DNA of 64,000 nt from Cephalopachus bancanus (GCA_027257055.1 JAPVLO010000133.1:2790001-2854000), one strand, 5' to 3'. Positions 23,705 through 36,204 are shown, counted from the stretch's first letter. Notes: generated by a model not told the origin, from the letters alone. Made by a program: numbers and translations.

Positions 23705-26700
23705 GTACCCAAAGTAACTGATTTCCCACTCACCTCTGACAAGCAAGCCTCAAAGTAGCCAGAAATGAGTCTACCAGAGAAAAAGGCCCAAAGACATAAA
23801 GTTATGCATGGACTTTCATGAAAACACATGAACAATGAAACAAGAACACCAATATAGAGGTAAATAGCAATCAATATTCAAAATTTTGAGATAAAAATAT
23901 TACAGGATAAACTGTGAGATGTTCGTATCTTAAATTCTGCTTCAAGCCAAAATTCTGTGGTAAGTCATCATAAAGAGATTTTCTTAATTCAATATATTTA
24001 TTTTAAATAGGGAAATTAATTATATGACAGCAAATTTTAATTATGAGTAAGTCCTTGATTTCTAGTCACCAATCCCTGGTATCCAGTCACCAGTCCCTGG
24101 AGAGAAAAGGAAGTACAAGACAATTTTCAATTTGCCACAGCCATCTGATGGCAGTTCCTTGAAAGGCAGACATAAAGTCTCAGATCTGAGCTTGCAAAAG
24201 GCTCTAAGTCTTTATCAATTCTGTAAGTATTTCATGGTACAGTAAAGGATGCCCTATAACTTTCACATGAATAACAGTGTCCTCTATCAGACCAGGAAAC
24301 TATGGACACCTTTAATATGAAAAATGCCATATTTATCTTGACTAATACATTTGAAATAAAATAAAGACACATTAAAGTTATAGTTTTTTATTATTATTTT
24401 ATTTAAAGATGTGGTAAAATTGTAGTCTAAGGTATATTTTGCTTCTAAGAGAATGTTGGAAATTAAAAATAAAGAAATAATTAAAATAAGTTAACACCTA
24501 GAATATCAAAAATCCATGGCCCTTTGGATGTTGACCACAGCACCTATATGTACTATTGACATAATTGTGACCAAAAAATATTAAAGTGCTTGTGAGTGGT
24601 AATTTCATGGACATACCAATAATAAAATAACAAATCAGCAAAGCAGTCAAAAGTGAAAGTTGAAAAAGTGCTAAACCTATCAATAGTGGCATATTGAAAA
24701 TAAATAAATAAATAACCCTGCATTTGTACTTTCAAACATAAAGTGAAGTCAAATTATCCATAATATTCAATAGTTTCCTTAGCCCATTATTATCACAGGC
24801 AAAAAAAAAAAAAGAACTGGAAAATTCAAGATATAAAAGTTAGCTCAATATTTTTAGTTATATTGAGATAGTTCTTTTCCTTGTAAAATGGCAACTTACT
24901 AAGAATATTAAATGATGGATTGTATTATTTATATGCTTGTAAAACATTTTTATAAATGCCATGCCAAAATGTCTATAGTTCTGTTTGCATTACTTCTTCA
25001 AAATATTTGTTTGTTGTTGTTACTGTGTTCTTGGAACAGTCATGGGAATGCATTGCATCTGACACAACATTCAATACTAGGCACAAAGGGCAACATTAAA
25101 TGTCTTGGGAGTAATGAGGAATTACAAAACACAATGCAACTTTAACTCTTCAATTGACTTTTTTTGTTCAGTATTGGATTGAATTTAACTCAATCTTTAT
25201 AATTTTAGAAAATATCTTAGGAGAAATGACTTTCCATGTGAAGCACAGGAGGCAACACCAGGATGTCACCCTTTGATTAAATCTATTACCATAATAATAT
25301 GTCAATGTGATGCTACTAAAATACCATCAGTATGCCTCACAACATTAATTCTTCTGGCAAAGTTAACAGTATATATTTTTTTCTAAGACCTAGGGATAAG
25401 ATGAGGGGGAGGAAAAATTTCACCAACCCACCCATCTTGGCTTCTTTAGCAAAGTACAGCCTAATCAAATCAGGCTAAAAGATATAGAATCATAAAGCCA
25501 TTATAGAAGATATTCAGACCAAGATGATCTAAATCTCACAGAAACAAAGGGTTGTAAGTAAGACCTAAATTATCTAGGGTGGCTGCCTAAACTGATAAAT
25601 GCACCAGATAATCTCTAAACCCCCACTTTACTGTCTGTGCAGCCACAGCTATGTTTAGAGAGTCCCACACAAGGCTTTAGCTTGACTCATTTGTAATACA
25701 CTGCACGTGGCCTTCCTGTTTATTACTGGATGTTACTCTGAACTGTACCATAACGTCAGCATTTGGACAGCGGTCTGAACATTTTTCACTGAGAGGCCTC
25801 TTCTTTATAGACAATACCATGTAGTTATTGCCTACTAATACAAAGAATAATTCTGGTGACTTCAGTGAATTATACACACAACATCTTGTAATGCTATTTG
25901 AACACACCAAAGTTAAAATCAGTTTGCATTATTTTTAACTAGCTATGAAAATCTATCCAAAGATTTTAAATGAAACTGTATTTCCCCAGCTGCACATCAG
26001 TCGGTATGAGCCTTCTATCAGGAAGTATTTCTTATGGTTCCTATTAATTCAATCAATTAACATTCTTAGCAACTATAAAGTGCCTATACTTTCCAAAAGT
26101 TGATCTCATTTCCCGAATAAAATTTCCAGAACTAAGCTAATCTATCTTCAATGTCTATGCAACATACTTTTCAATACTCTTGAATTTAAAAACTGGAAAC
26201 TTTTGTGGGAAAAGGAATACTTGAGAAACAAATGCTGCATAGTGTTTATATTTACATATTGGATTTTCACAAATATCTGATTAATATTATGTGACCATAA
26301 AATTTCATAACGGTATGAGTAAATAACCTATCTAAGAATTATCTTGATAATGTAACACTGTTTCTAAAATGGAATCTTACATACTTGAAAATTTACTTTT
26401 ATTCTTTTTTTATTTCTTTTACTCCTTCTTTGCAAAGACAGCTATTAGAACAGCTTATAGATTTGTCTTAAATTTTGCCAAGTACTAGAATGCATGTGGC
26501 CTTGACCAATCTCATTAGCCTAATGATAGGGAGATATATGAGGCTTTCGTCATCCCAAACCCATATGGGGCCTGGCTTAGAGGGAAAATGCAGCATTTAC
26601 AAAATAACCTCAGCAGATAACAACTGCACCACCGTCTGTTCAAATCAAAGCATTTTAAGTATGTGCTAAATTTATACATCTCCTTCCAAACTTTGGTTCT

Positions 26701-26843
26701 TCCCTTATCCAGAAACCCTTCATTTAATTCCTTCTCTTTCAAATACATCAGGCCATGGATATATCACTCAAGAACATAGTTGAATCTTCCTGAAGATAAT
26801 CTATTCATTGTTTTTGGTATGTGAACAGAATGATTTCTCTTTT
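23705..26843. other. Unique non-coding sequence
   Basis: About 3.1 kb with no repeat recognised. It contains the motif cluster at 25680-25790. Runs such as 'aaataaataaataa' near 24700 are simple sequence. Confidence 0.5.
25680..25790. promoter_or_regulatory. Possible cis-element: AP-1, E-box, CRE-like, RE1-like motifs
   Basis: Within about 100 bases of unique DNA: TGACTCA (25683-25689), CACGTG (25704-25709), a CRE-like TGACGTTA on the minus strand (near 25752-25759), and 'tcagcatttggacagcgg' (25755-25773), which resembles the two halves of an RE1/NRSF site with spacing one base short. Motif matches alone are weak evidence. Confidence 0.25.
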
Positions 26844-27138
26844 TTGTTTGTTTTTTTTTTTTTTGAGTTGGAGTGTCTCACTCTGTCACCCAGGCTGGAA
26901 GGCAGTGGCCGCTCCCGGACACCGCAGCCTCTACATGCTGGGCTCCGGCGATCCTTCCGCCTCAACCTTCCAAGTAGCCAGAATTACAGGCATGCGCTAC
27001 CACACCCAGCTGATTTTTTGATTTATATAGAGATGAGGTCTCGCTGCCCAGGCGGATCTCGAACCCGCGGGCTCAGGCAATCCACTCACCTCACCCTCCC
27101 AAAGACGTGGGATTACAGGCTGAGCCACCGAGCCCGGC
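26844..27138 (-). mobile_element. Alu SINE, derived lineage, antisense
   Basis: T-rich end, then 'gttggagtgtctcactctg' and ending 'gagcccggc'. Direct repeats are imperfect ('tgatttctctttt' and 'tggtttctttta'). The 137-codon plus-strand frame across it is an Alu antisense artefact. Confidence 0.95.
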
Positions 27139-27150
27139 TGGTTTCTTTTA

Positions 27151-28639
27151 TAACCCGCAATTCTTTTTCTTTACACTTGCACAAAAGGACCTGGTTTCAT
27201 TTAGAGAAAATGAAGTCCTAATTAAATTAGTAATTTTAATCCTTTCACCAGAAATTACATTCTTGTCTCTAACTTTTCTTTTTTTAAAAAATGTTCCTTT
27301 GTTTGTTGGGTTTAGGTTTTTGTTTTGCTTGGGTTTGATTTTTGTTTTGCTTGTTTGTTTATGATGACTCTTCTAACCTTACTTTGTCAAGGAACTATGC
27401 AGAAATATCCCAGTGTTCTCTACCTGATTGAAACAGTAGGAGCCAAGTACTGTGTAGAATTTACATGAATCTTTGTTTGAAGATTGATGATATCCAACTC
27501 CATATCACATCAGTGATGGTTTTATTTGCACCTTTCCATCTTTCTTCCCTGTTAAAACCTTTTGAGGAAATATTATCTGGTTACCAAGTCATCCACATTT
27601 TTTCTCTTTACTTTTCCTTTGCTTTGATTCAGGAAAGAAATTGTATCTGCTATATTTAAAAATAATACTAACTTCTGAACACTCTAATCATCCTGGTTGT
27701 CATGATCATCTCTCATTTTGACTTCGGCAGTTCTCACCTGTACCCGAGATAACCCGCCCAGTCTAGACAGCACTTCATCCTTGTCCTTCTCTTTTTATAA
27801 TAACACTTTATACCCATGCCGTGCCTTTCATCCACAGATCTCAAAGTGGTTCTTTCTCTCTAATATGCCTTTATATTCTCCAGAAAACCAAAGAGGTGCT
27901 TTTTTTGTTGTACCTCTAGGTTTCTTTTATGGGTGAAATCTGTTCTGGTTGCTAAGGAGCATGAATTTGAATATACTCTCTAGCAGCTTCTACCCTTCTG
28001 CTTTTCAAATTTTTTTTTTAATCCATTGAAGTGCATTTGACTATCATTTTTTAAAATCTCCTTTTAAAAGTCAAAATGCAACTCTCTGGAAACCAATGAA
28101 TCTCATTGCTACGGTATGGTAGGTTCTCCTGCTTCAAGATCTATAATCATTTCTTCAGTGTCAGTAATAAAATGCTTCAGTAACCTCTCCCAGCCCCTTG
28201 GCAATCTGCCTACTAGTTTCAGGCCATTCTCCCCTGCAATCCCTGTTACTCAAAGAGCCAAGAGTGATGGTGCTGCTGCTATGACAACTTGGAGCACTGA
28301 AGGCCTGTAAGTCTTTTGTTTGATATGAGATATTAGCTGAAGAATATATACTGCATAATTAAGAGGCTTATTTCATTTACAATTTCCCCTGAGTCTATTT
28401 TCTTCTCCCATATAGATTTGCCTATCTATATATGACTTTTAATTCTAGATTAACCAAGTGATTTCTTATCCTGCCTCATTTACCTAATGAACATTACCTT
28501 GCTGCCTTAACCCAAGGTCATACATGAGTTCTCAACTACCCAAATAATAGTTGTAGGACACCAAATGTACAAGAAAATCTGCATAAAACTGAATTGTTTT
28601 TCTCCTTTCAAGTACGCCAATTTGCTTAAATGTAGATTA
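27151..28639. other. Mostly unique, T-rich sequence
   Basis: No gene seen. The segment near 27500-27830 has a CT-rich look similar to L2 3' regions but is too diverged to call. A 'gttttgcttgggtttgattt' type low-complexity run lies near 27310-27360. Confidence 0.45.
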
Positions 28640-28965
28640 GTCATTTACTGTGCACCAAGCACTAAGCTGGGTATTAGAATGTTCTCAAGGAGATAACAGA
28701 CATAAACAGAAATATAAACAAGATGGAAATATAAAATCAGAGATATTCACAGGTATCAACAGGTTATTCAAAAAGGGCAGACAGGCCCTTTTGCCAGTTG
28801 AGGAAAAGAATGAGGAAGTCAGAAGAAATAGCCTGGGAAAGAGGAAGTCTGAGCAGGGGTGTATAAGATGAAAAGAAGTTAAACAGGCAGAGTGTGGGAA
28901 AAGCACCCCAAGAATAAGAGAAGCATGAATGATGGCTTGGAGGTGATAAACATCACATTGTATCT
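28640..28965 (+). mobile_element. Ancient mammalian interspersed repeat
   Basis: Begins 'catttactgtgcaccaagc' and runs through 'acagacataaacagaaat' to 'ggaagtctgagcagggg'. Same family pattern as 39341-39965 and 53190-53834: an opening like the L2/MIR3 'cactatgtgccaggcac' motif followed by a purine-rich body. Family name uncertain. Confidence 0.5.
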
Positions 28966-29709
28966 AGAGAATTACTAGTTTGCTATTATTAAAGTCTAAA
29001 ATCTAGGTGGAATATAACAGTTCAAAGAGTGGAAGACAATATCGTGAAATATACCATAAATGAGCAACATGGATTAATAAAAAACACTTTGGTTTCATAT
29101 GATCCAAAGCCACGAATTTTAATGTAATATTAGCACAAAGTACTTTCAAAGTGTACTAACAAAGCTATTCTTTATCAGTTATTGCAAGGAATAATTTAAA
29201 AGAAAAAGAAACTCAAGTGCTTGGTAAGGAGCTAAAATCATGGAATGGTGAAAAAGTCATGGAGTCTAAGGTGGGTGGCAGGTTATTCTCAGCAGAAAGA
29301 CAGACTTGGAGTAAGGAAAGATTGAGAAGTTACCAACAACAAAAAAATAAGTTGCATGACATTGAGTGTATTCTCCTGAAATGTCAGAATTATAGTCCAT
29401 GAAGTTCAACAAGGTTGTAGGTCACAACAGACCCTAAGATCCAAAAATGCATAATCCATCATGCATGTCCAACCACATTTCATCACATTCAATATGAGGT
29501 CAGTGTCAGCACTTTCCTTACCAACAACACATTCTTCCTATTTTATGAATTGACTTTCCTCACCAGGTTTAATTAATCTTTTGTTTGCCAGTGAAGCCTA
29601 CATGGTTAAGAAGAGAGAGGTTCCTAAGCAGAAATACATAAGAGAATGGGTTTTCTCAAAACAGAAACAATAGCACCTTGCATTTCCTGTAGTCTTCAGC
29701 CAACAAACA
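28966..29709. other. Unique non-coding sequence
   Basis: No recognisable feature. Confidence 0.5.
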
Positions 29710-29865
29710 GAAAAGTGGTGTCCATATATCACAGATTAGATAACTGACTCACAAACCCAAAGAAGATTATGTAACTAATTGAAGGTCATGGAGAAAATCA
29801 GCCATCTGAAGATCTGAGCCCAGGCCTCTGACTCATTGTTTAAAACTCTGTTATCCCATTATCTA
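29710..29865 (-). mobile_element. MIR SINE relic, antisense
   Basis: Plus strand: 'cacagattagataactgac', 'gtaactaattgaaggtcatg', 'agatctgagcccaggcctc', which follow the reverse MIR core. Diverged. Confidence 0.6.
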
Positions 29866-30929
29866 ATGGAAGACGGTGGGTTAATCTACAATTGCACTCT
29901 GCCGAAATCCTTTCCAAAAATCTTTAGCTTGACATTGATCTAGGATAACAGATGATGCCTGAATCATAAGGAGGATTTCAGACGTTTTATCTCTTTTTGT
30001 GATAACAAAGATCTGAAAGCTGTGTTAAGAAAACTGGTGATGAGCCCGTTTCTGCACAAGTCTCTGGTAAATGTTCTGAGAAATAGGGAACCACAGAGTT
30101 AAAAGGAGTTGGTAGATTCCTAATGGAACACTATCCTCTTCAGAAGATCTGTAATTGCATATTTTATAGTCTGCTTGAGACTGTGTTCCACGGCATTTCT
30201 TTCAGTCACTAAGAGTTTTGGCAGGGGTTAATTGACCAGGGAAAGTATTTATCATTCCAGGTTTGTCATTTAAGCAGAATAGTACCATCTGCACAATTCT
30301 TTTCTGCATATTTGGATCTAATAGGATGTAGAAAAGTTTATAATGGAGTAGAGAAAAGATACAGAATTTGAGTTGGTCTTCCCCCAACTTCCTACTCTAA
30401 TTTGCTACTAATGCATAGCAACTTGTTATAACAATTTCTCAACTCTTAAAAAAAAACTTTGAAATTGGAAATAAAAAAATTAAAGCATCATTTTGCTATT
30501 CAGTGGAGTTACATTGTGTTTATGTCAAAATGCTATATGGATATATTTATTGACCATTCCAATACATTAGTTATAAATCAGTGAGGCTGCCCAAAAGAGA
30601 TAAGATAATTATACTTCTACATATGGTCTCAATAATCAAAGCTATTGTGACACATAGGAAACTCTAAATGGCATTATAATATGAGTTGAGACAATCCTCC
30701 CTAAATATGATTTTTTTAAACAGTTGAAGGGCCCGTGAAATATGACTTCTGTAAGAAATGTTGGCCCCACATTTTTAGGAAAATGAATAATCGAAGCCCA
30801 AGGAAATCTCTTCTGAGTTGAGTCATGGTATGAAAGTAGGTCTTCCCACCCAGAGCAACTCTGAGGAGCCTTCTCCAACTCAGCTTCCCCGCCACTCCTG
30901 GTGTTGATTGAGCCTCCACAATGGACTTT
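29866..30929. other. Unique non-coding sequence
   Basis: No gene or repeat recognised. Short antisense frames at 30202-30934 overlap one another and have no recognised similarity. Confidence 0.5.
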
Positions 30930-31660
30930 TGCAACAGTCTCTACAAGACCTCTGGTCTGAGTTTAAAATGACCTCTCATCTGCAGTCCCAAGTGCCTTCT
31001 ACTTACTCTGCAATTGTCTTGACTGTTCTGTATCTTTTTACTTTGATAACGCTCATTCCTTTATAAAACTTCATTCGTTCATCTGTTCAGGGAGACTTGT
31101 GGAATGCTACTATGGGCTATGTACTCCCTCAACTGCTCCACATGACACTCCCTTACCCCTTCTGATTTGGCCTGCTCTGTCTGCATTATTGTCATCGTTT
31201 CTCTTTCCAAGCCTAAATATGGGCATTTCTTAAGGCTCTTCTTAGCTTTCCTTTTGTACACTTCTGGAATCATAACTTTCATCCAACTCCATGGCTTCAA
31301 TTGTCATCCTCTGGGACTGACTACCAAAGTAGCATCTCTAACCCAGGTCTCCTCAAAACCTGGGCCTTCTTCCTCCAGCAAGTGTTGAGTTGTAAATGAA
31401 ACCCATCTGAAACCAAATACGTCTCTCCCCCAAACGTGCTTTCCCTAAAGATTTTCCTGTCTCTATTCAAAACGTGACCACAGCCAGTCAGCAAAATCAG
31501 CAAGGCCTTGGTGCCGGGACTCATACTTAAGAGACTCCTCTGATGCTTCAGGTTAAACAGCTCACCCTGTGCTACCAATTATCCTGCACATCTGCTCTTC
31601 TGTCCCCTCACACTGCTTCCACGGTAGGCTCCAAGGCCTGACCTATTTCTCCCCCTTCCC
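30930..31660 (+). mobile_element. L2 LINE relic (3' part of ORF and 3' UTR)
   Basis: CT-rich L2 pattern in consensus order: 'tccatggcttcaattgtcat', 'gcatctctaacccaggtc', 'gacctatttctcccccttcc'. Same orientation as most L2 pieces in the window. Confidence 0.7.
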
Positions 31661-31669
31661 TCTGGCTCA

Positions 31670-32047
31670 ATGGTTATTATAAAAATCTTCAACACACAGA
31701 AAAATTGAGAGAACAATCTGGTGCTCACCTGTACACCCTAAAACAGATTCAAGAGTTTTTAACATTATATCACAGTGGCTTTTTCTATGTCTATATTTGG
31801 ATCTCACTACAGGTACAGAGATAGAGGTAGGGATGGCTAGGAGTATGGGTCTGGGTATGAATACGGACATAAAAATAGGCATAGACATGGACAAGGTGTG
31901 GAGGTCGATATAAATACAGAAACAATACAGATGCAGATAAGAACACATCCACATGCATGTGCATCTATTATGCATAACAAATTTGAAAATAAGAGGCAGA
32001 TGACATGAGACTTCTCAACTTATATCTCTTAAAAAGAAGGACTTTCT
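31670..32047 (+). mobile_element. Ancient LINE-type repeat, first part (split by Alu)
   Basis: 'acagaaaaattgagagaaca', 'caagagtttttaacattat' and similar blocks match a common mammalian L1-related 3' repeat. It resumes after the Alu at 32362. The 31800-31960 part is a degenerate 'gtatgggtctgggtatg' simple-sequence-like stretch. Confidence 0.5.
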
Positions 32048-32361
32048 TGGCCTGGTGCAGTGGCACACGCCTATAATCCCATCACTTTGGGAGGCCGAGG
32101 TGAGAGGATAGCCTGAGCCCATGGGTTCAAGACCATCCTGGGCAACTTGGCAAGCCCTCATCTCTACAGTAAATCCAAAAAAAAAAATTACCTGGGCATG
32201 GTAGTGTGTGCCTGTAGTTCCAGCTACTTGGAAGACTGAAGTGGAAGGATCGCCTGAGCCCAGCAGGTCAAGGCTGCAGTGGCCGTGAGCATGCCACAGC
32301 ACTCCAGTCTGGGTGACAGAGTGAGACTCCGACTCCAAAATAAATAAATAAATAAATAAAT
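32048..32361 (+). mobile_element. Alu SINE, intermediate member, with (AAAT)n tail
   Basis: Full-length Alu whose tail has become (aaat)n. Perfect direct repeats 'aaggactttct' at 32037-32047 and 32362-32372. It keeps AluJ-like 'atcactttgggaggccgagg' but already has 'gtagttccagctacttgg' and the 'gggcaacttggcaag' linker, so it bridges AluJ and the derived copies. Confidence 0.96.
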
Positions 32362-32720
32362 AAGGACTTTCTCCTATAATACCACAAAATCATTATCACA
32401 TCTAAAAATTAACAACAGTTCACTAATATTATTTAAAATCCAGATCACATTCAAATATCCCCACTGGTCCTAAAAGCAGCTTTTATAGCTGTTTGGTTAT
32501 TTGGTTTTTTTTGTTTTTAACCATGATTCAAACACAGTTCACAAGTTGTTATTGGTATTTAATTTATTCCGTTTCTTTTATATTTTTTATTTCTTTCTCT
32601 GCTGTTCAGTTTTCATGACAGTTTACTTTTTCTTACATAATGTCAGGTAACTTAAATTTGTCTCACTGTTCCTTGAAATGCCAATTCTCTTTTTCCTCTT
32701 TCTCCTGTGACTCCTGGAGA
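32362..32720 (+). mobile_element. Ancient LINE-type repeat, second part
   Basis: Continues the repeat cut by the Alu: 'ccacaaaatcattatcac', 'caaatatccccactggtcc', 'gatctgacctgttccaatag'. Orientation follows from the order of blocks. Confidence 0.55.
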
Positions 32721-32789
32721 TCTGACCTGTTCCAATAGTTTTGCAACTTGTATCTTTATTCTACCTAATTTTCCCATTATTTTGTATAC

Positions 32790-33410
32790 CAACAGAATCT
32801 TTGTCCCTACTCTCCTCCTGTTTTAATTCTCTGCCTCACCTCTGTGCCCCCCCCCAGATCCCCCCAGCCATTCCTCCTGCATCACCAAACCCAGACCCTT
32901 CGTTTTCCTGTTCAAATCTCCTCAAACTGGCCCTAATCCAGTTCTGTGGCTTTATTCTCTAATTAAATCTTGATTCCAGACAAAGCACTCCCTGGAGCAC
33001 ACCGCGTACTTCCTTACCTGTCTGTGTTGGCTCTTTATGATTCAGGATACTCTCACCTCTCTAAGTCTCCCTTCAAGGCCCAATTCAAATACCTCCTTCA
33101 CGAAGTTTCTCCAGACCACTCCGGCACTTACAATTATTTTCTTCTATGTACTCCCAATCCTTAATATTCATATCACTCATTTGTCAATTAGTTACAAGCA
33201 GTCTCAAAATAGTCATATAATATATTTTCTCATAGATTCATCCTCATTAGTACTGTCTAACTTTTCATGCACTGTTGTATAACTTTCTCCTTGTCCTCAA
33301 CCATATTTTACATTCCATTAATGTCGGGTTTGTGCAAAGTTCTTTTTACATTCACATATAATTTTACCTAATAAACAGGTATTAGGTATTCAATAAATAT
33401 TTGTTATCCT
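32790..33410 (+). mobile_element. L2 LINE 3'-end relic
   Basis: Long L2 3' region: 'ttcaaggcccaattcaaat', 'acctccttcacgaagtttct', 'ccattaatgtcgggtttg', ending 'tcaataaatatttg'. These are the L2 3' landmarks in order. The small C-run near 32850 is local. Confidence 0.8.
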
Positions 33411-33604
33411 GACTTATTGACAGATCACAGAACAAATATCTAGACAAACAAGAAATTCAAACTTAGAGTTTGAAAGAGACTTAAGCTCTGCCAAATCACC
33501 ACAAATATTTGATAATTACTTTAAATTTTCACACTAACTAGTATTAAATACAATTCCAAGTTTCATTTGTCCTCTTCTGCCACTTGTGACCTAAAATAGT
33601 AGGA
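33411..33604. other. Unique spacer
   Basis: No recognisable feature. Confidence 0.45.
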
Positions 33605-33835
33605 AAAGAACCAGAGTTAGGGAAGTTAAGGACCTGAATTCAAGTTACTGCTCTGCTCACACTAAGTATATTTGCTTTGACAAGCTACTTAAATACTTTT
33701 TATCTCCGTTTTATTATCTACAGAATGGGACAAATGATACCTATATTACCAATTCGTTGGGAGAAAAAATGAAATAATAATGATGCAAATACTTGAATGC
33801 AACCCCTAGCACTGTGATGCTCCTAATAATGGCTA
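33605..33835 (+). mobile_element. MIR SINE relic
   Basis: 'gacctgaattcaagttactg', 'ctgctctgctcac', 'tttattatctacagaatggg', 'agcactgtgatgctcc' follow the MIR order from core to 3' end. Confidence 0.8.
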
Positions 33836-34099
33836 GCTGAACCTAATTCATGAGCTCCACTCCCTTGCTTCAAGTGTAGAGGAAGCAACAATGAATCTCA
33901 ACTTAAAAGAGAAGCTCTTTAAATGCTTGAAATAGCGTCATTCTCAGATTTTGCATGTAGGAACCCTGCATTTAAACTTACCCAAAATACTCAAACTCAC
34001 TGAAATTTGTAGAAGACTATGATAAATTTGCATGTCCAAAGTGACTGCTCTGTTCATCTTAAGAGAGGAAATTTCATGGCCAAAACAACTTCACGGACT

Positions 34100-34242
34100 T
34101 CAGAGGCAGACTGTCCTCAGGTGATTCTGCCTCAGTGACTTACAGGGTTGGTAAAGTGAGCAATTCTGTACTTAATTTAGGCAACAATAATACTCACCTA
34201 AGAGGTACTGTTATGAAGTGAACTAATCCATGTTAAGTTTTT
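34100..34242 (+). mobile_element. MIR SINE relic, first part (split by Alu)
   Basis: 'ttggtaaagtgagcaattc' and 'caataatactcacctaagag' followed by 'actgttatgaagtgaactaa' match the second half of MIR. The rest follows the Alu. Confidence 0.65.
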
Positions 34243-34551
34243 TTGTTTGTTTGTTTGTTTGTTTGTTTGTTTGTTTTGATTTGGAGTTTCACTCTGTCCC
34301 CCAGGCTGGAGTGAAATGGCACATTCACCCCAGTGTCGACCTGCTGAGCTCTGGCAATCCTTCTACTTCAGCCTTCCAAGTAGCCAGAGCTACAGGCACA
34401 TGCTACCAAGTTCAGCTAATTTTTCTGATTTATTGTGGAGACGAGGTCTTGTCAAGTTGCTCGGGTTGGTCTCAAACCCGCGGGCTCAGGCAAACCACTC
34501 ACCTCGGCCTCCCAAAGTGCTGGAATTACAGGCTGACCCAACGAGCCCAGC
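34243..34551 (-). mobile_element. Alu SINE, intermediate member, antisense
   Basis: Starts with a (gttt)n tail. Direct repeats are 'catgttaagttttt' on the left and 'caagttaagtttta' on the right, imperfect. Minus strand keeps 'caacttgacaagacc' and 'gagaccaacccgagc', so it predates the most derived copies. Confidence 0.95.
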
Positions 34552-34625
34552 CCAAGTTAAGTTTTAACCTAATGCCATATTTGTAGTAAGTGCTCAATAA
34601 ACAGTTGCTCTCATTTTGTTATTTC
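34552..34625 (+). mobile_element. MIR SINE relic, second part
   Basis: 'gtagtaagtgctcaataaac' is the MIR/L2-type 3' end that completes the element interrupted by the Alu. Confidence 0.65.
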
Positions 34626-34689
34626 TCAATACAAATTCTAAGCAAAGAGCTTTGACCCAAAGTTGTCCTCAAAAGTAAGAGGTGGAACT

Positions 34690-35105
34690 ATCCAAGCTGC
34701 TTTTGTCCTCACCCCGCTCCTCTGTTGCAACCCACCCTATTGAGCCACTACCTTCCTCAAACACCGTTCCTTCCTGTCTCTGAGTCCTTGCCTGCCCCGT
34801 GCTTCAGCTTCTGGACAGACTTCTACCTTACCTACCCAAATACTAAAGATTTTACTCCAGTTCTGTTTCTTTTGTGGAGACTGTCACTGTTTAATCTATG
34901 GTGGCCTTGTCCTCCTTTGACCTCCACCAGTGACACATCACATTTAGTGATATATATATTGACTGAATTTAACTTTTCTTTCCACAGTACTGTGTCTTTT
35001 CTACCAACTAAATTATACAGTTTTTTAGGGCAAAGATGATATCGTGTTCCCCAGCCTAGCTCAGTGTCATTACAATAATTATTGGGTGAATTAATATAGG
35101 CAACT
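34690..35105 (+). mobile_element. L2 LINE 3'-end relic
   Basis: CT-rich body with 'cttcctgtctctgagtcctt', 'tatacagttttttagggc', 'ccagcctagctcagtgtc' and 'tattgggtgaattaatat' as in L2 3' ends. The overlapping 101-104-codon frames on both strands are artefacts. Confidence 0.75.
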
Positions 35106-35409
35106 GACCATGGCAAAAGCACTTTTTGGAAACTCATAGATTGTGTGAAACTTTATAGAGAGATAGTTTTTATTCATAGGTTATGAATTGTCTTTTCATA
35201 AGAAGAAGAAAAACACATCCTAGAAGAGATCAGATCAAATTGGAACAGTCATTTCTAAATCTCTCCTGTCTCCACAAGGCTTTTAAAGTGACAAACCAGA
35301 ATTTTTAACTATTTATGAAAGAATGTTAATTCTTTTTCTTTTTTACTTAACTGTAAATATATTCAGATTCTACAGGTTTTAAATGACAGAATTTAATCTA
35401 ATTGTTTAA
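35106..35409. other. Unique spacer
   Basis: AT-rich, nothing recognised. Confidence 0.45.
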
Positions 35410-35885
35410 AGAAAAGAGAAATGTATTGGTTCATATAATTCTAAAATGCAGAATTAGTTTTGACTTTTTTTTTTCAGCTTGATATCAAATGGTATCAGCA
35501 GGGCTTAGTTTGTCTCTCACTTCTCCTCAGCTCCAGCATTGGCTTTGCTCTCAAGCTACATGAGTCAAAATGGTTGCAATAACCCAAGCCTGCACACCTC
35601 CAGTGTCAGTTCCCTAAGAATAGTAATATTCTCTTTCCCAAAAGTCACAAAGTCTCCTGAGAACTGACTGGTTCTGGTTGAGTCCCTCAATTACCCTTGA
35701 GTCAATCACCATGACAGAAAGAGCACCACATAGACTTCCTCAGGCGCACATCTCCAGCCTGGGCCAGAGGTGGTGTTAGTTGGCTTCCTGGAACCACACA
35801 GACTGGGAGTGCGAAGGGGAGGTTCCTTAGAGAGAAATGGATTTCGGTATCAGAGGGTGGGCAAGTGGGCACTGTGAAAGACTGT
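35410..35885. mobile_element. Medium-reiteration mammalian repeat, family uncertain
   Basis: The arrangement 'gaaatgtattggttcatata', 'gctccagcattggctttgc', 'gagtcaatcaccatgacag', 'ccacacagactgggagtg', 'ggttccttagagag' is one I associate with an old mammalian interspersed repeat. I cannot name it securely. Confidence 0.45.
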
Positions 35886-36204
35886 TATGTACCTGGTCAT
35901 CTTTGATAAACTCATTCAGTGACTTAAGCAGGTCTCTCTTCTTCCACTATGTGTGAGGACAGTTGCTCCTGAGCTTTTTCAGTGTCATGGTACACAGAAG
36001 AGAACAGTAGTTCTCTGTTACAATGACATGAAAAAACTGCTTGCAGCTAGGGTCAATGGCTACCCCAGCGACCCCAAGTGGTGAGAGAGTCAATATCTCA
36101 GGACTGCAAAGCAGCACATGGGTGGAGAGGCTCTGCCCCGGAGGCAGAATAACATTCAAGGAAAGACACTTGATGAGAAGTGCCAAGCCCTGCTGGATTT
36201 TAGA
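35886..36204. other. Unique non-coding sequence
   Basis: Less AT-rich than average. The 79-codon antisense frame at 35947-36186 has no recognised features. Confidence 0.45.

Noticed and set aside
25755..25773. Canonical RE1/NRSF site
   Set aside because: The two half-sites are one base too close and several positions mismatch, so it is listed only as RE1-like.
26808..27221. 137-codon frame, and similar frames at 12764-13036, 23370-23729, 40713-41027 and 62550-62846
   Set aside because: These are the standard Alu antisense frame giving SWSLTLSPRLE-type peptides, not genes.
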